This document shows positions 51,827 to 61,133 of a DNA stretch of 64,000 bases, piece by piece; within the stretch, counting starts at the first letter, position 1; every line of letters starts with the position of its first letter. Under the pieces are notes generated by a model that made no database searches, was not told where the DNA came from, and worked only from the letters and a program-made list of their open reading frames with translations. The DNA comes from JAAZIN01 sp964441025 (lineage in GTDB: Bacteria > Bacillota > Dethiobacteria > DTU022). The stretch lies in the NCBI GenBank assembly GCA_964441025.1, contig CAYTXG010000007.1, positions 40,044-104,043 on the forward strand. The letters run 5' to 3'. A program made the position numbers and the translations under genes.

Positions 51827-52429
51827 TTACAATTCTTTGCCGCCCGATCGCTCCAGGCTGTCGATGAGCATGGCCAGGTATTTTTTGCGGACAGGCCCGC
51901 TGCTTATGATTTGTCCCAGCGCTTTCTTTGTCCCCGAGTAGATCAGCGTGGGATAGACCACCCCCGAGATCAGCTGCAGCGCCTTGAAGGACAGCAGCTT
52001 TTCATCGCCGATTCCCGTGAGCTCTCTGACAACGGGGCCCAACCTTATATCGGAGTCGCTGAGGTATTCCGCCAGCCCGGCGCTTTTGTTATCGCTCTGT
52101 AAAATTCGAGAGCCGATCATGTAGATGATTCCCGGGTAATCGATAAGGTATCTCATGAGCTCATCCGCCCACTTCATCAGCCGTTCCCGGGCGCTTTTCT
52201 TTCCATCAAGCAGACAGTTGTAGATTATAGTTACCTGCTCCATGGTGACGCGCTCAACCTCTTCCAGCAGGTTTTCCTTGGAGCTGAAATGGTAGTTGAT
52301 GGCGGCAATGTTCACCCCGGCCTTGTCGGCGATCTCCCTTATGGTTACGCTCAAATTTCCCTCCCGGCCAATCATATCCACGGCTGCTTTCATGATCTTT
52401 GACCTGGTATCGGTCACCTCCATATTCAT
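51827..52429 (-). CDS. TetR-family regulator
   Basis: The product has 200 residues; the ATG after GGGAGGTG is chosen, and a long upstream in-frame extension running into the direct repeats is rejected. N-terminal HTH: TRSKIMKAAVDMIGREGNLSVTIREIADKAGVNIAAINYHFSSKENLLEEV. The C-terminal domain is ligand-binding and not recognisable. It lies downstream of the YhgE-like and MMPL genes on the same strand and probably controls them. Confidence 0.9.
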   Translation of the reverse strand: MNMEVTDTRSKIMKAAVDMIGREGNLSVTIREIADKAGVNIAAINYHFSSKENLLEEVERVTMEQVTIIYNCLLDGKKSARERLMKWADELMRYLIDYPGIIYMIGSRILQSDNKSAGLAEYLSDSDIRLGPVVRELTGIGDEKLLSFKALQLISGVVYPTLIYSGTKKALGQIISSGPVRKKYLAMLIDSLERSGGKEL

Positions 52430-52466
52430 TCTTTTCACCTCCCTTTCCCTCCAGTATCGGTAGACG

Positions 52467-52590
52467 GCGGGCGGGGGTGGAACCCCGCCCCTACGGGTAA
52501 CGGCGTGCCCGACAGTCACGAGGGCTGTGCACCTGCTGGTGGAACCCCGCCCTGTTTGCACCGGTGATATCTGCGGTTGTAGGGGCCGGG
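52467..52590 (+). repeat. 124-bp direct repeat, copy 1
   Basis: Starts GCGGGCGGGGGTGGAACCCC and ends GGGGCCGGG. Copy 2 begins exactly 161 bases later and differs at one base near the end. Within each copy GGTGGAACCCCGCCC occurs twice. It lies between the TetR gene and the YhgE-like gene; no gene is visible in the gap. Confidence 0.9.
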
Positions 52591-52627
52591 TTCCATCCCG
52601 GCCCAATTCCGCCTGCGTGGGGCACGT

Positions 52628-52751
52628 GCGGGCGGGGGTGGAACCCCGCCCCTACGGGTAACGGCGTGCCCGACAGTCACGAGGGCTGTGCACCTGCTGG
52701 TGGAACCCCGCCCTGTTTGCACCGGTGATATCTGCGGTTGTTGGGGCCGGG
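52628..52751 (+). repeat. 124-bp direct repeat, copy 2
   Basis: Second copy of the repeat at 52467, separated by a 37-bp spacer containing CCGGGTTCCATCCCGG-like palindromic sequence. It ends 6 bp before the stop of the YhgE-like gene. Confidence 0.9.
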
Positions 52752-52756
52752 CTGGT

Positions 52757-54475
52757 TCAAGAAAACGAGGCAAAAAGCTGTACAAACCTGGACCACAGCT
52801 TGCTGTACCAGACCCTGTTTGCTGTGTTCTGCCCATTTTCCTCTTTCTCCTGATCACCAGTCCCGCTTTCCTGTTCCTGCCCCTTCACCGTTTCAGTCTG
52901 CAGGATAAACTGGACGCTGCTGTTGGCGTTATTCTCATTGTCGGCATGCGACTTGAAGCCCTCGGCCAGAGAGCGCATCAGCTCAATCTTTGCCTGGCCA
53001 AATCTCATTTCGTTAACTCCCTCGACTAATCCTTTTTTGATTTCCAGGACTCCCTTATTGTTAACCTCCCCGATACCGTCCCGGATCATTTTCTGCGCCT
53101 CCACCAGTTCATCAAGGGCTCCCGGCAGCGCGGAGAGCATGTCGTAGGCTTCCTCTGCCTTTTCCCGGAGCGTATCAAGATCATCTATTTGCCCTTCCAA
53201 TCCCGAAAGGGTTTCATAAAAGGAGCGGAGATGCTCCAGCAACTCTTCCAGCTCTGCGGCGTTGCCATGGATGTCGTCAAAAAGATCGGATGGTATCTGT
53301 TCGAGTATTTCATCCCATGCGGGCGGCGCGCCCGGCTCCGCTTCGTCGGGATTGCCAAAATTCCAGTCGCCGGGATCGGGAAGTTCGTCGATCCGCCTCA
53401 AAAGATCCTCCAGCCGCCGCAGGACCTCTTCAAGGTCTTCAGAGGTATATCCCTCCGCCAGCTCCGCAAACTCTTCAATAAGCTCGAAAAGGGGTTCCAA
53501 CCCGGAGAGCATATCTTTGCCCTCGGTGATAAACCCGCTGAAACCCTGGTACAGCTGGTCGGCGCCGCCGTAGAGCTCCGTCAGCCCCTCGCTGATGGCG
53601 GAGATGCCGTTGATGAGCTCGATAAAGTCGTCTTCCATATCCACTTCGGGGATGGGGGGCAGCTGGGGGATGATCATCATCATGATCTGGCTCAGCTCGA
53701 TCTCGTCTCCCTGCATGGTCATGACTATCTCCGCTTCGGGGTAGGGGAAGGCCATGAAGCTTATATTCATGTTCTGCCCCGTGATAATGCCCACTCCGTC
53801 GCCGGCTCTGATCTGGGAAAACCTGTTCAGATCGACACTGTAGGTGCCCTGCACCAGCAGCGGTATATAATTGAGGTCGTACTTTTGAGCGGTTTTCCCG
53901 TAGTAATCCAGGTAGGGCACTGCTCCCTCCACCGCCAGCTTGTTCTCCACCCTGATCACTATTTTCAGTTCACCGCTTTTCCCGGGCAGCGCCGTCGCCT
54001 CCGTGGCTACGCCGTCCAGATAGTAGTCGATATTGAAATCAACGGGCAGGCTCTTGTCGCTGATTCCTTCGTAGTAAATATCGCCTTCCTGCAGCAGCTC
54101 GCTGTCCCAGAGCACCATGTTCTCCTGCAAAACCGGCTCCGCCTCCGAAGTCATGTTGCTGATTTCCCGGTAGCTGCCGTAATCTTTGATCATTTCTGCA
54201 GGTTCACCGCCGCACTGGTAAATCCGGTTGACAATGCTCTGTTCCACAACTCTGCCTTCGGGGTCAAGGAGTACATAGACAGTCTCGTTTTTGTAGGCCA
54301 GGGTCTCGCTGCTTTTCAGCGCTGCAGCCTCCCGCTCCGGCCTGAGTTCCGCTTCCGCATTTTCGATTGCCGCTCCGCCCTGTGTGCCGCTAAAATAGAG
54401 CAGCGCGCCGCCTGCCAGCAGGCTTGTCAGTAAAATAAAGAACAGCGGTTGGATTACTCTTTTAAAATTTTTCAT
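52757..54475 (-). CDS. YhgE/Pip-like envelope protein with coiled-coil region
   Basis: The product has 572 residues; the ATG after GGGGG is chosen (12 extra codons upstream lie in the MMPL overlap). A single N-terminal anchor (VIQPLFFILLTSLLAGGALLYF) is followed by a beta-rich region of ~250 residues and then a long acidic helical/coiled region (about 300-520) with repeats such as SGFITEGKDMLSGLEPLFELIEEF. The C-terminal ~50 residues are polar. The layout resembles YhgE-type proteins encoded with MMPL transporters. It overlaps the MMPL gene by 14 bp. It likely spans the wall to help the transporter. Confidence 0.7.
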   Translation of the reverse strand: MKNFKRVIQPLFFILLTSLLAGGALLYFSGTQGGAAIENAEAELRPEREAAALKSSETLAYKNETVYVLLDPEGRVVEQSIVNRIYQCGGEPAEMIKDYGSYREISNMTSEAEPVLQENMVLWDSELLQEGDIYYEGISDKSLPVDFNIDYYLDGVATEATALPGKSGELKIVIRVENKLAVEGAVPYLDYYGKTAQKYDLNYIPLLVQGTYSVDLNRFSQIRAGDGVGIITGQNMNISFMAFPYPEAEIVMTMQGDEIELSQIMMMIIPQLPPIPEVDMEDDFIELINGISAISEGLTELYGGADQLYQGFSGFITEGKDMLSGLEPLFELIEEFAELAEGYTSEDLEEVLRRLEDLLRRIDELPDPGDWNFGNPDEAEPGAPPAWDEILEQIPSDLFDDIHGNAAELEELLEHLRSFYETLSGLEGQIDDLDTLREKAEEAYDMLSALPGALDELVEAQKMIRDGIGEVNNKGVLEIKKGLVEGVNEMRFGQAKIELMRSLAEGFKSHADNENNANSSVQFILQTETVKGQEQESGTGDQEKEENGQNTANRVWYSKLWSRFVQLFASFS

Positions 54476-56660
54476 TATCCAGACCCCCTGATTGCGGTTT
54501 TGGATTGCCATATTTCCCCGATGTCATTTTCTTGCAGCGGTGCGCAAGGCCCCACTTAATACGCTTCCTATTTTCAGGCGGCGTCATTTTTACAGGTGCT
54601 GCAGGCCAGCCTATGGTGGTCCTGGCGATGAGCCTGTCAAAAAGGAGAAAAAGTGAGGGGAGTCCCAGAAAGATCACCAGCATGCTGATGATGGCCCCCC
54701 TTCCGATCAGCAGGGTCATCTCGCCCGTGGTTTTGATACTGGCGATAAGGGCGATGCCGATAGTTGCCGAAGCGAGGGTCATGGCGCTGGTGATGATGCT
54801 CTGCCCCGTATCTTCTACGGTCTGCCTGATAGCATCAATTCTCCGCCCAAAATGTGGAATATTTTCCTGATACCTCAGTCCGAAAAGGATGGCATAGTCC
54901 ACCGTTGCGCCAAGCTGAATCGCCCCGATGATCATGGGCGTAAGCGATGATACGGTCTGATTCTGGAAATAAACAAAGCTGAGGTTTATCCAGATGGCCA
55001 GCTCAATGGCCAGAATCAGGATCAACGGGATGCTCAAGGATTTAAAACTCAACGCCACGATGAGCGCGATGCAGACAATTGAGACTATGGCCACACTTCT
55101 GGCATCAACATCGACCAGGGAGGCCAGGTCGCGGGTCATTGCCGAGGGCCCGGTAACATAATAGTGATCATGCAGCCTGCCTGCCGCCTCCCTGATCTCA
55201 TCGATGGCGGCAAAGCCTGCCTGCTCATGCTCAAAACTTTTCAGAAAGACAAGGCAGTAGCGGTAACCCTCCCCGGAAAATTCAGCCAGCACCTCCCCCG
55301 GGATGATCGACTCGGGGATAGCCAGGTCGACCTGCTCGGAAACGGCCACCACCGAGTCAACGGCGGCAATCTTCTTGATCTCCTCCACCAGGCGGTGTTC
55401 CCGGACCCGCCCCTCATCCCTGGTGATGACGTAGGCCACATCTGCTGCGCCGAATTCTTTCGTGATCTCCCCGGTGTCCTGCACCGAGACCGATGTTCGC
55501 GGCAGGTAGTTCTCATTGGAGTAGTAGTATTCAATCTTGCCCTGGGCTAAAAAAGAGGGAAGCATGAGCATAACAAAAACAGCGAGCAGTGCCCATTTGC
55601 TCTTGACGATCCAGCGGGCCAGCGGTTTGAAAGAGGGCAGCAGAACCCTGTGCTTGAAGCGAAGGCTCGTTTTTCTGAATGCCAGGAGCAGGCTGGGCAG
55701 AAGGGTGAGATTGACGAAAAGGCTGATGGTGATCCCCTTGGCCAGCACCAGCCCCAGGTCCTGGCCGATTCCATTTTTCATCACCACAAGGGCGGCAAAG
55801 CCGCCGATAGTGGTCAGGGCGCTTGAAGCGATGGCGGTCACAGTTTTGCTTATCGTCACCTCCATGGCCTTTGCTATGGAATCATACTTCTTTTTCTCTT
55901 CTTCAAAGCGGTGCATCAGGAAAATGGAATAGTCCAGCGATATCCCCAGCTGCATCACCGAGGCGATGGAGGCGGTGATGAAGGATATCTCGCCCAAAAA
56001 GACATTTGTTCCCATGTTGATCAGCACCGCCACCCCCACGGAGAGCAGAAAAAGCAGCGGATCAAGGTAAGAGCTGATGGACAGGTTAAGGATAAAGAGG
56101 ATCATGACTACTGCGATAACGGCATAGATGGGGATTTCCCGGTCAACGGTTTTCTGCATTTCGCTGATAATCACAGGCTCCCCGCCGAAAAGGATATCGG
56201 CATCGCCGCCGATGATTTTATTGATCTCCTCTACAGCTTTGTTCGTCGATTTGGAGCGGGCATTTTCCATAAACTGCACCTGCAGCAGAACACTGTCCCC
56301 GGAGGCAAAGCGTTCTTTCACCGCCGGTTCGATGAACTCAACAGGCACGTAGATATCTGCGAAATCACCCAGCCAGACGACTTTGCTTACCCTCTCTACC
56401 TGCTTGATGGATGCGATAAGCTCACGAACCTGCCAGGATTTTTTATCCCGGGCCATGATCAACCCCATGCCGGAGAGAGAAAAGCTCTCCTCCAGCAGCT
56501 GTTCGCCTTTTTTCGAATTCAACTCGTCGGGCATGTAGGAAAGGAGATCATAATTTGTCCGGGTAAAGAAAAAGCCGGCTGCAGCGGGGAGTAGAAGAGC
56601 GATATAGGCGATGATGATGGCCTTGCGGTATTTAACTACGAATCTTCCGAAACGGATCAT
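54462..56660 (-). CDS. MMPL/RND-family transporter
   Basis: About 732 residues from the ATG of MIRFGRFVVKYRK; a slightly longer frame upstream has no binding site. Twelve hydrophobic segments in two repeats of 1+5, each with a large extracellular domain after the first helix. MMPL sequence includes SLDYSIFLMHRFEEEKKKYDSIAKAM and ATVDYAILFGLRYQEN, with the conserved membrane aspartates of the proton relay. It exports lipids or drugs. It heads a minus-strand operon with the YhgE-like gene and probably the TetR gene. Confidence 0.92.
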   Translation of the reverse strand: MIRFGRFVVKYRKAIIIAYIALLLPAAAGFFFTRTNYDLLSYMPDELNSKKGEQLLEESFSLSGMGLIMARDKKSWQVRELIASIKQVERVSKVVWLGDFADIYVPVEFIEPAVKERFASGDSVLLQVQFMENARSKSTNKAVEEINKIIGGDADILFGGEPVIISEMQKTVDREIPIYAVIAVVMILFILNLSISSYLDPLLFLLSVGVAVLINMGTNVFLGEISFITASIASVMQLGISLDYSIFLMHRFEEEKKKYDSIAKAMEVTISKTVTAIASSALTTIGGFAALVVMKNGIGQDLGLVLAKGITISLFVNLTLLPSLLLAFRKTSLRFKHRVLLPSFKPLARWIVKSKWALLAVFVMLMLPSFLAQGKIEYYYSNENYLPRTSVSVQDTGEITKEFGAADVAYVITRDEGRVREHRLVEEIKKIAAVDSVVAVSEQVDLAIPESIIPGEVLAEFSGEGYRYCLVFLKSFEHEQAGFAAIDEIREAAGRLHDHYYVTGPSAMTRDLASLVDVDARSVAIVSIVCIALIVALSFKSLSIPLILILAIELAIWINLSFVYFQNQTVSSLTPMIIGAIQLGATVDYAILFGLRYQENIPHFGRRIDAIRQTVEDTGQSIITSAMTLASATIGIALIASIKTTGEMTLLIGRGAIISMLVIFLGLPSLFLLFDRLIARTTIGWPAAPVKMTPPENRKRIKWGLAHRCKKMTSGKYGNPKPQSGGLDNEKF

Positions 56661-56905
56661 CTGCGACTGTCCCTCCGGGCATTTAAACATCCAATTCAAT
56701 GATATGATTAAAACGGTTGATTTAAGCTACTGTTTTATAATACTCCTTGCGTCCAGATCTGTCAATCGCTTTGCGAAGCAATTGGGCGTGACGCAGTATG
56801 TTATTTTAAGGTCATAATCGTAGTTACAGCTACGTTCTGCGCATTCTCGTCAGATGTAGATGTTAGTTCCCCTCTCCTACCCCGCTGTTCCTACCTTCGG
56901 GAGCG

Positions 56906-56934
56906 TATATCAGGGGGACGGTTCCGATGATATA
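56906..56934 (+). repeat. GGGGACGGT-core palindromic repeat, copy C
   Basis: TATATCA (56906) and TGATATA (56928) flank GGGGGACGGTTCCGA, matching copies A and B near lipM. A related element, GCAATC-AAGGGGAC-GATTGC, lies at 57260-57280. Confidence 0.7.
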
Positions 56935-57282
56935 TTTTCATGCACTTTGCCGCATATCCAGCGGCAGAGAGTAGCGAATATGCCGGAGGGCTCCTATACA
57001 TCACGGATATTTTTTTGCATGATGGGAAGTAGCAGTTTTCAATGGCGGAAGGCGGGTCAGGCAATCAAATGGGTCAACAACTTATCGCTCCCTCATTGGC
57101 CGCGCTTCTGCTTTACATCTATCCCATTCTTGTTGTCCTTGCGGACTGCCTCATCGAGCGTCAAAAAAGGGCTGATTTCTCGTGAAAGCGAGACCTCGCC
57201 CTTTCTGCCAACAGCTGGAATGAGCCACGTGATACCGGTAAGCGCTCTATGCGGCCTTTGCAATCAAGGGGACGATTGCAGC

Positions 57283-57319
57283 AAAGAGCCCCCGCTCATA
57301 AAAAGAGCAGGGGCTCTTT
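57283..57319 (-). terminator. terminator hairpin after ogt
   Basis: AAAGAGCCCC(C)GCTC pairs with GAGC(A)GGGGCTCTTT around ATAAAAA. Read on the minus strand it follows the ogt stop by about 20 bases; the A/T ends make it work in both directions. Confidence 0.7.
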
Positions 57320-57338
57320 GGCTGGATTGCCCGCTACC

Positions 57339-57824
57339 TTAGCTCTGAGCGCCGGTGTTTCTCTTTTCAAGATCCAGGAGGTAGGCTTTTTTGTCCAGGC
57401 CGCCGCCGTAGCCCACCAGCTTTCCATCGGAACCGATGACTCTGTGGCAGGGAATGATGATTGCGATGGGATTCCTGTTGTTCGCCATTCCCACTGCACG
57501 GGCCGCTTTTTCATTCCCTGCGGCCTCTGCTATTTGACCGTAACTTCTTGTCTGGCCGTAAGGGATATCCTGCAGCGCCCTCCATACATTCTGCTGGAAG
57601 TCTGTGCCGCAGGGCGCCAGGGGCAGATCGAAAAACTTGCGATTTCCGGAAAAGTACTCATCCAGCTGCAGAGCTGCTTTTTTTAACAGGGTTGTCTCTC
57701 TGCAAGGAGTCTCACAGGGCCGCTCTTTGTCGGAGAAGTGAAGCTCCGTTATTGCTGACCCCTTTTCAACAATCAGAATACTGCCCAGAGGCGAATCGTA
57801 AAAGAACATGTCCTTCCTGTTCAT
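57339..57824 (-). CDS. ogt: methylated-DNA-protein-cysteine S-methyltransferase
   Basis: The product has 161 residues; the ATG 5 nt after GGAGG is chosen over one 12 bases upstream. The C-terminal domain has NVWRALQDIPYGQTRSYGQIAEAAGNEKAARAVGMANNRNP and the acceptor motif IPCHRVIG (C126), followed by GYGGGLDKK. It removes alkyl groups from O6-alkylguanine in a suicide reaction. It stands alone as a single-gene transcript. Confidence 0.95.
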   Translation of the reverse strand: MNRKDMFFYDSPLGSILIVEKGSAITELHFSDKERPCETPCRETTLLKKAALQLDEYFSGNRKFFDLPLAPCGTDFQQNVWRALQDIPYGQTRSYGQIAEAAGNEKAARAVGMANNRNPIAIIIPCHRVIGSDGKLVGYGGGLDKKAYLLDLEKRNTGAQS

Positions 57825-57923
57825 GGCGCCCTCCAAATGTTATTGTTCCGGCCGGTTCTTGACAGATTGATCTTTACCAATTAAGAATTCTACAGCGATT
57901 CTCCTTTAACCTTCCAGGGGATT

Positions 57924-60407
57924 TTATTCATTCATCTGCAGCAATTCATCGAAAATAGCGGCGGCCAGGGTTCTGATACTGCTCTCAGGGGTAAGCTTCT
58001 GCAAGCCGCCCTTCCCGCCGCCCAGAAGTTCCGCCAGCTTTTCGATGATCTCTTTTTCCGGGATCTCCTCTCTCAATAGAATGGCGCCGGGAGAACCGGC
58101 CTTATCCCGCATCGCGTCCACTTTTGAGCTCATCAACACCCTTGTTTTATTTTCGGGCCTCATTTTCTTCAGGTAGAGCCTTCCTGCCAGAGCGGCGGCA
58201 AATAGCTGGAATTCGTTTAACGCCTTATGCTTATGCTCACCCACCAGGTAGTTAACCGATTTCTCGATCTGCCGCCGGTAGATCCCACCGTCATGGGCGG
58301 CCAGCAGCAGAGCCAGGGCAGCCAGGGCTGTGTTCTCAAAGATGGAAGCCTCTGCGTTCTCCGCTCCGCTTTCCGCGGGGAAGGATCCCTCTGCATTCTG
58401 CTGCATGGCGATAAGGCGGAGCGCCTGCCGGAGATCACTGCCGCGGCTCCAGCCGTCCTTTTCTCCATTGGAAGATAACATTCCGGTGCAACTCGGAAGC
58501 ATGTCCCGGCTGTCCTGGAAAAGGAGCATGCCCCTCGAAGAAGGTGCGCTGAGCGCGGCGGGAGCTGACGAGAAACTACGGCGTGATGATGAAAACATCC
58601 TCCATTCGGCTGCCGGCGCAACGGGCACCACCATGGTTTGGGGTATCCCTGTGGTCCCGTCCATCCTTTCATGCACTGCCACGAAAGAGGTCCGTGAAGA
58701 GCCTACCCCGTATTCCCGGGACAGTTTTACGATCTCTTCGACAACTGCCTCGCTGCGCCGGGGGTTGATCCCCTCCAGGGTTTTTTCCAGATACTCGATC
58801 TTCATCTTGGCCCAGAGTTTTTTCAGGAAGCCGGAGCCTCCGCCGGCACAGGGAGGGGTAAAATCGAGCTCTACCGTGAAATTCCCCTTTTTCAAGTCTC
58901 CCTCCAGGGTGACCGTTCCGGAAAGTGATCCGCTGTACTTTCCCACAAGTGTGACCGGCTCGCGGTCAAAAAGCGGCGGTAGAACACGGGGGTAGAACTC
59001 CATATCCGGCATTTCACTCCACCGGACCGCCGCATTGCTCACCGCCGGCGAGTTTATGCGGTAGAACTGGCGGATCACCTTATCCTCGATGCGCTCGCCG
59101 GGATGGATAAATTCGGGAAGCCCCCTGCCCGCTTCGGCAAGGCTGTTTATAAAATAGCTGTTTACTGCCGTATCTATTCCGAAGGTAAAAAGGCGGTTGC
59201 CTCTGATCCTGCTCCTGACAAGATCGATGATTTCCTGCTCATTGCCCACCTGTCCGTCAGTGAACAGCAGGATTGCCGTTCCCTCCTTACCGCTGCTCTC
59301 GAGGGCATATTTCACCGGCTCCATAATTTCGGTGCCGCCCCTGGGAACTAGATTGTTGATCCAGATGGAGGCGCGATCCAGGGAGCCCTGGTTGAAGGGC
59401 ACATTTCCTGCAGGGAAGAGGTAATGGCAGCCGCTTTCAAAAGCCACGATATTGAAGCTGTCTCCAGCTTCCATATTCCTCAGGCATAGCTGCAGCGCGT
59501 TTTTGGCCTGCTCCAGCTTGGCTCCTTGCATGGAGCCGGAAATATCGATGAGAAAGATGTAATTAAGCCTTTCCTGCTCATAGCCGGCGTCAAGGTGGGG
59601 CAGGAGGTGAAGGTAGAGGTAGCCCTTACCCCTATCGGGGTCTTCCCAGCTCAATACCGCGGCCGCGCTTTCATCCCGGCAGCGCCCCAGGATCACGATA
59701 TCCCGATCAAGCGGAACTGCGCCTTTAGCCAGGGTGATTTGAGTGCTTCCTTCTTTTCTCCCGGTTACATGCAGCATGTGTGAGGGGGAGATGAATTCAT
59801 CAACGGGTATTAAGGGCTTTAAGTTCAATTTCAGCTCAACGCGGTACGCCGCTTCCCCATCTACCGGCGGGGTGATAAAATCGGCATCAGGAACCCGGCC
59901 GGTGGGATCGGACCAGCCCATTCCCTTTCTCCCTTGCACCCTGCTGCCGGGGATATACCTGGGCGCCACCAGGGTGGGAATGGATATCCTCATCTCCCCA
60001 TCCTGGTACGAGATCGTCTCGAGATATACAATTTTTATCTTGACCTCTTCGCCGGGAAGAACCCGCCCCAGGGAAACCTGGAAAATATTCGGGCGGAACT
60101 GTTCCAGGAGAAAAGCGCTGTCGCCTTTTCGCAGCCATTGATCGTAAAGATTGAAAGCCTCTTCCTTTTCCCTTATTTCACTTTTAACGATTCTGTCGCC
60201 CACACGGGCGCTGAATTCAGATATTGCCGCCCTGTCAGGTATGGGAAATGTATAGATTATCTCCATATCTTCATTTTCTTCATTGACATAGAGCTGCTCC
60301 ACTGACAGCTCTCCGTGCAGGCCGCAGATATCTCCGCTGATCCGGACACCTTTCAGGGGGATGGCGGCTGCCTTGCCTTTTCGATTAAAAATCCCGTAAT
60401 CCATCAT
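57924..60407 (-). CDS. VIT and von Willebrand factor A domain protein
   Basis: The product has 827 residues; the ATG 5 nt after AAGGAG is used and an upstream extension is discarded. The N-terminal VIT domain reads PLKGVRISGDICGLHGELSVEQLYVNEENEDMEIIYTFPIPDRAAISEF. The VWA domain has the MIDAS motif FLIDISGSMQG near residue 287, with LLFTDGQVGNEQEI. A later VIT-linked C-terminal segment carries a helical domain that ends the protein. No signal peptide or membrane segment is visible, so it is probably cytosolic. Function unknown; the MerR gene precedes it. Confidence 0.9.
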   Translation of the reverse strand: MMDYGIFNRKGKAAAIPLKGVRISGDICGLHGELSVEQLYVNEENEDMEIIYTFPIPDRAAISEFSARVGDRIVKSEIREKEEAFNLYDQWLRKGDSAFLLEQFRPNIFQVSLGRVLPGEEVKIKIVYLETISYQDGEMRISIPTLVAPRYIPGSRVQGRKGMGWSDPTGRVPDADFITPPVDGEAAYRVELKLNLKPLIPVDEFISPSHMLHVTGRKEGSTQITLAKGAVPLDRDIVILGRCRDESAAAVLSWEDPDRGKGYLYLHLLPHLDAGYEQERLNYIFLIDISGSMQGAKLEQAKNALQLCLRNMEAGDSFNIVAFESGCHYLFPAGNVPFNQGSLDRASIWINNLVPRGGTEIMEPVKYALESSGKEGTAILLFTDGQVGNEQEIIDLVRSRIRGNRLFTFGIDTAVNSYFINSLAEAGRGLPEFIHPGERIEDKVIRQFYRINSPAVSNAAVRWSEMPDMEFYPRVLPPLFDREPVTLVGKYSGSLSGTVTLEGDLKKGNFTVELDFTPPCAGGGSGFLKKLWAKMKIEYLEKTLEGINPRRSEAVVEEIVKLSREYGVGSSRTSFVAVHERMDGTTGIPQTMVVPVAPAAEWRMFSSSRRSFSSAPAALSAPSSRGMLLFQDSRDMLPSCTGMLSSNGEKDGWSRGSDLRQALRLIAMQQNAEGSFPAESGAENAEASIFENTALAALALLLAAHDGGIYRRQIEKSVNYLVGEHKHKALNEFQLFAAALAGRLYLKKMRPENKTRVLMSSKVDAMRDKAGSPGAILLREEIPEKEIIEKLAELLGGGKGGLQKLTPESSIRTLAAAIFDELLQMNE

Positions 60408-60498
60408 ATTTTCTCCTTCCCGGTCGGAGACTGCCGGCAAATTTTTACCGGGCGGCAGATGCTTGCGTCCCGGCAACCTGTTCATCAATATCAACGCC

Positions 60499-60966
60499 TT
60501 AGCCGCCGATTATTTTTCGTGCCTTTTCGATCAACGTGTCCAAAAGATCGGGGTTCTTCTCTCTCACTTCAACGGGAAAGTGCAGCTCGATATCGCCGCC
60601 CAGGTCCACCCTTTCGTAAAGGCGGCCTCCAGCGGCACTTTGATAGTTCTCCTCCATCTTCATCTCCTGAACCAGGAATGTTTTATTCAGCGGTGGTCCC
60701 CCGCGTTCATACTGCTCCAGCTGCTCCACAACCCGGGCGGGATCCAGGGGTGTAATGATCTTGCGGATCTCCTCCAGGGGCAGGTACGATTCCTGCAGTT
60801 TCCGGATCAGCCTGATCCGGTTAAGATGGTCGGCACTGTAATAACTGTTGACGCCGGCTCCCTCCGCCGGCGGGATCAGCCCCTTGTTGATATAGTAATG
60901 GACCGTTCTCCGCGTCACGCCGGCCAGCCCGGCCAGCTCCCCGATCCGGTAAGTAGTCTGTGGCAC
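60499..60966 (-). CDS. MerR-family transcriptional regulator
   Basis: About 155 residues from a GTG after GGAGGG; an upstream in-frame TTG/ATG-led extension is discarded. HTH: TTYRIGELAGLAGVTRRTVHYYINKGLIPPAEGAGVNSYYSADHLNRIRLIRKLQESYLPLEEIRKII. The C-terminal region has no metal-binding cysteines, so the inducer is not a thiol-bound metal; it ends in a segment resembling a VIT-associated regulator (DLGGDIELHFPVEVREKNPD). It lies 91 bp upstream of the VIT/VWA gene on the same strand and probably controls it. Confidence 0.88.
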   Translation of the reverse strand: MPQTTYRIGELAGLAGVTRRTVHYYINKGLIPPAEGAGVNSYYSADHLNRIRLIRKLQESYLPLEEIRKIITPLDPARVVEQLEQYERGGPPLNKTFLVQEMKMEENYQSAAGGRLYERVDLGGDIELHFPVEVREKNPDLLDTLIEKARKIIGG

Positions 60967-61133
60967 CGGATAGCCCTCCTTCAGGTGTAAATCTTTATAA
61001 TATATTAACACCGTTACGTTATGATGTCAATATAAATTTATTTCAATTTTGATTCTCTTATTTTTCGGTTGGGCAGTCTACCGCCGTAAGAGGCAGGGGG
61101 GATAATTTCCCGATCCCTGCTCCGGGAAATTAG

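Larger units (their letters stand above)
56661..57338 (+). other. gene-less stretch between the MMPL and ogt genes
   Basis: Holds the MMPL promoter region on its left side, a GGGGACGG-core repeat and a terminator. The open frames in it have no homology that I recognise and no ribosome binding sites. Confidence 0.5.

Noticed and set aside
52467..52751. Possible CRISPR-like repeat array
   Set aside because: Only two long copies of 124 bp with one spacer and no cas genes; this is a tandem duplication.
56860..57342. 160-codon open frame on the plus strand
   Set aside because: No ribosome binding site, no recognisable domain, crosses a repeat and a terminator hairpin.
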